From Gammaproteobacteria bacterium (lineage in GTDB: Bacteria > Pseudomonadota > Gammaproteobacteria > GCF-002020875), in NCBI GenBank assembly GCA_018671205.1, contig JABHIC010000046.1, positions 1 through 7,248 of the forward strand: a stretch of 7,248 nucleotides of DNA, given 5' to 3'. The notes under the pieces are model-generated. The model was not told where the DNA came from, did no database searches, and was given only the letters and a program-made list of their open reading frames with translations. Shown one piece after another: positions 6,095-7,248 of this stretch; within the stretch, counting starts at the first letter, position 1; every line of letters starts with the position of its first letter. The position numbers and the translations under genes are program-made.

Positions 6095-6760
6095 ATGGTT
6101 AAAGATTACAAAAAATCAATTTTTGAGCAGTTTGCCCGTACCGGTAAGGCGTTCAGTAATGCCCACAGAATTGAGTTGCTTGAGATTCTTGCACAGGGTG
6201 AGCGTACGGTTGAGCAGCTTTCACTGACGGCAGGGCTGACGGTTGCCAATACCTCACAGCATCTCCAGTTACTACGCAATGCGGGGCTGGTTACCGCAAG
6301 AAAAGTCGGCCAGTATGTCCACTACAACCTCTCCGATGATCTGGTAATTGATCTGTTGGTGGCTCTGCGTAAATTATCAGAGCGCCACTTGGCTGAGGTG
6401 GAGCGGTTGGTGAATACCTATCTCACGGTAAAAGATGATCTGGAACCGATGCAGGTCAAAGAGTTGTTAGATCTCGCCGAGGAAGGGGTGGTGACGGTAC
6501 TTGATGTGCGCCCTGAGGCAGAGTATCAGGCGGGTCATATTGAGGGTGCGCTGAGTATCCCGATGGAGCAACTGGAAGAGAGAATTGATGAGCTGAAGCC
6601 GGGGCAGGAGGTGGTTGCCTACTGTCGTGGACCCTACTGTATGCTTGCCTTTGATGCGGTGGCCAAACTTCGTGAGAAGGGTTTTACTGCTCATCGACTG
6701 GATGAGGGGTTTCCAGAGTGGCGTAAGGCGGGTATGCCGGTTGAGATGAAAGATGAGTAA
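6095..6760 (+). CDS. ArsR-family transcriptional regulator fused to a rhodanese domain
   Basis: This 221-residue protein has two domains. Residues about 8-100 are a winged helix-turn-helix of ArsR/SmtB type, with HRIELLEILAQGERTVEQLS (24-43), the recognition helix region TVANTSQHLQLLRNAGLV (49-66) and the wing TARKVGQYVHYNLS (67-80). Residues about 117-217 are a rhodanese domain with LDVRPEAEY (136-144), AGHIEGALSIP (146-156) and the active-site loop C177-R-G-P-Y-C182. The metal-binding ELCVCDL motif of true ArsR is missing, and no cysteine occurs before C177, so arsenic or metal sensing through the helix-turn-helix part is not expected. Rhodanese cysteines accept sulfane sulfur as persulfide, so a sulfur or redox signal is plausible but inferred. 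The ATG follows a GAAG by 4 bases. trhP starts 21 bases downstream and is in the same transcriptional direction; the upstream dyad suggests autoregulation. Confidence 0.93.
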   Translation: MVKDYKKSIFEQFARTGKAFSNAHRIELLEILAQGERTVEQLSLTAGLTVANTSQHLQLLRNAGLVTARKVGQYVHYNLSDDLVIDLLVALRKLSERHLAEVERLVNTYLTVKDDLEPMQVKELLDLAEEGVVTVLDVRPEAEYQAGHIEGALSIPMEQLEERIDELKPGQEVVAYCRGPYCMLAFDAVAKLREKGFTAHRLDEGFPEWRKAGMPVEMKDE

Positions 6761-6765
6761 CACCC

Positions 6766-6781
6766 TCCGGTACTAGCCGGA
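6766..6781 (+). promoter_or_regulatory. Hairpin replacing the ribosome binding site of trhP
   Basis: TCCGG (6766-6770) and CCGGA (6777-6781) are perfect complements around the loop TACTAG, directly against the trhP ATG. No Shine-Dalgarno sequence is visible in the 21-base gap. The hairpin could limit independent initiation and make trhP translation depend on ribosomes finishing the upstream gene. With only 5 base pairs it may also be chance. Confidence 0.3.
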
Positions 6782-7248
6782 ATGGTCATACCCTCCCCAG
6801 AACTGCTCTCCCCCGCAGGGTCTCTGAACCATATGCGGGCCGCTTTTGCCTATGGTGCAGATGCGGTCTATGCCGGCCTGCCCCGTTATGGGCTAAGAGT
6901 TCGAGAAAATGAGTTTGATCTGAACGGACTGGAGCTGGCGATTAGTGAGGCACACCAGCAGCAGAAGAGACTCTATGTCACCTCAAATATTCTTGCCCAC
7001 AACAGTAAGGTCAAAACTTTTCAGAAGGATATTGAGCCGGTTATCGCGCTGAAGCCCGATGCATTGATCATGGCTGACCCGGGGTTGATTCTACTGGTGC
7101 GGGAGCGTTGGCCGGAGCAGACCGTTCATCTCTCGGTGCAGGCCAATACGGTCAACTATGCCACCGCCCGCTTCTGGCAGCAGCAGGGAGTTGAACGCAT
7201 CATCCTCTCACGTGAGCTATCACTGGAAGAGGTGGAGGAGATTCGCCA
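6782..7248 (+). CDS. trhP: U32 family protein TrhP (tRNA 5-hydroxyuridine synthesis), partial
   Basis: The frame opens at the ATG at 6782 and runs off the right edge after 155 codons. The visible part follows E. coli TrhP (YegQ) closely: PELLSPAGSLNHMRAAFAYGADAVYAG (6-32), PRYGLRVRENEF (34-45), KPDALIMADPGLILLVRE (91-108), VHLSVQANTVNYATARFWQQ (115-134) and ILSRELSLEEVEEIR (141-155). TrhP is needed, with prephenate as donor, for the hydroxylation of U34 in certain tRNAs, the first step towards cmo5U/mo5U, which widens wobble decoding. The conserved cysteines that hold its iron-sulfur cluster lie beyond the window, so completeness cannot be judged. No other in-frame start exists between the preceding TAA and this ATG. 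It lies 21 bases after the ArsR-rhodanese gene, so the two are probably cotranscribed. A related U32 paralogue is possible but less likely given the motif match. Confidence 0.92.
   Translation, partial: MVIPSPELLSPAGSLNHMRAAFAYGADAVYAGLPRYGLRVRENEFDLNGLELAISEAHQQQKRLYVTSNILAHNSKVKTFQKDIEPVIALKPDALIMADPGLILLVRERWPEQTVHLSVQANTVNYATARFWQQQGVERIILSRELSLEEVEEIR

Noticed and set aside
1..7248. Mobile element, CRISPR array or prophage signature
   Set aside because: No transposase, integrase, direct-repeat array or terminal inverted repeats were found; gene content and style are uniform along the window.

Overview
The window looks like ordinary chromosome from a gammaproteobacterium of moderate GC (a little above half by eye). 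The best evidence is protein similarity: a BipA/TypA GTPase of about 609 residues, an Hsp15 that matches the enterobacterial protein in length and motifs, and a U32 protein close to E. coli TrhP (YegQ). An ArsR-rhodanese fusion and an orphan PDC-domain protein would suit an environmental, possibly sulfur-metabolising lineage, but that is inference and no species can be named. I see no rRNA, tRNA, CRISPR array, insertion sequence, phage gene or att-like repeat. No gene-free stretch exceeds about 125 bases.

Layout. On the minus strand, positions 2020 down to 1 hold a three-gene run: an unrecognised 223-residue helical protein, an ABC transporter ATPase, and an ABC-2 permease that leaves the window at its C-terminal end. 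The last two overlap by ATGA. A short divergent region (2021-2115) separates this run from bipA on the plus strand. 31 bases after bipA comes a 134-residue protein that corresponds only to the N-terminal part of a D-2-hydroxyacid dehydrogenase. Facing it on the minus strand is hslR (Hsp15), preceded by a previously untracked 39-codon reading frame ending 3 bases before the hslR start. Diverging from these, on the plus strand, is a soluble PDC/Cache-type sensor protein of 317 residues. Then comes a two-gene unit: an ArsR-type repressor fused to a rhodanese domain, followed 21 bases later by trhP, which runs off the right edge.

How the genes may work together. Two clusters concern translation: bipA (ribosome assembly and stress GTPase) and hslR (rescue of stalled 50S-tRNA complexes). 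trhP (tRNA U34 hydroxylation) is a third translation-related gene. The ArsR-rhodanese protein has no cysteine in its DNA-binding part; its only two cysteines are in the rhodanese loop, so any thiol or persulfide sensing would have to happen there. A perfect 7-bp inverted repeat lies over its likely promoter and ribosome binding site and is a good candidate for an autoregulatory operator that would also control trhP. The points most worth a second look are this regulator/operator/trhP unit, the half-dehydrogenase behind bipA, the tiny gene ahead of hslR, and the cytoplasmic PDC protein with an unassigned C-terminal half.
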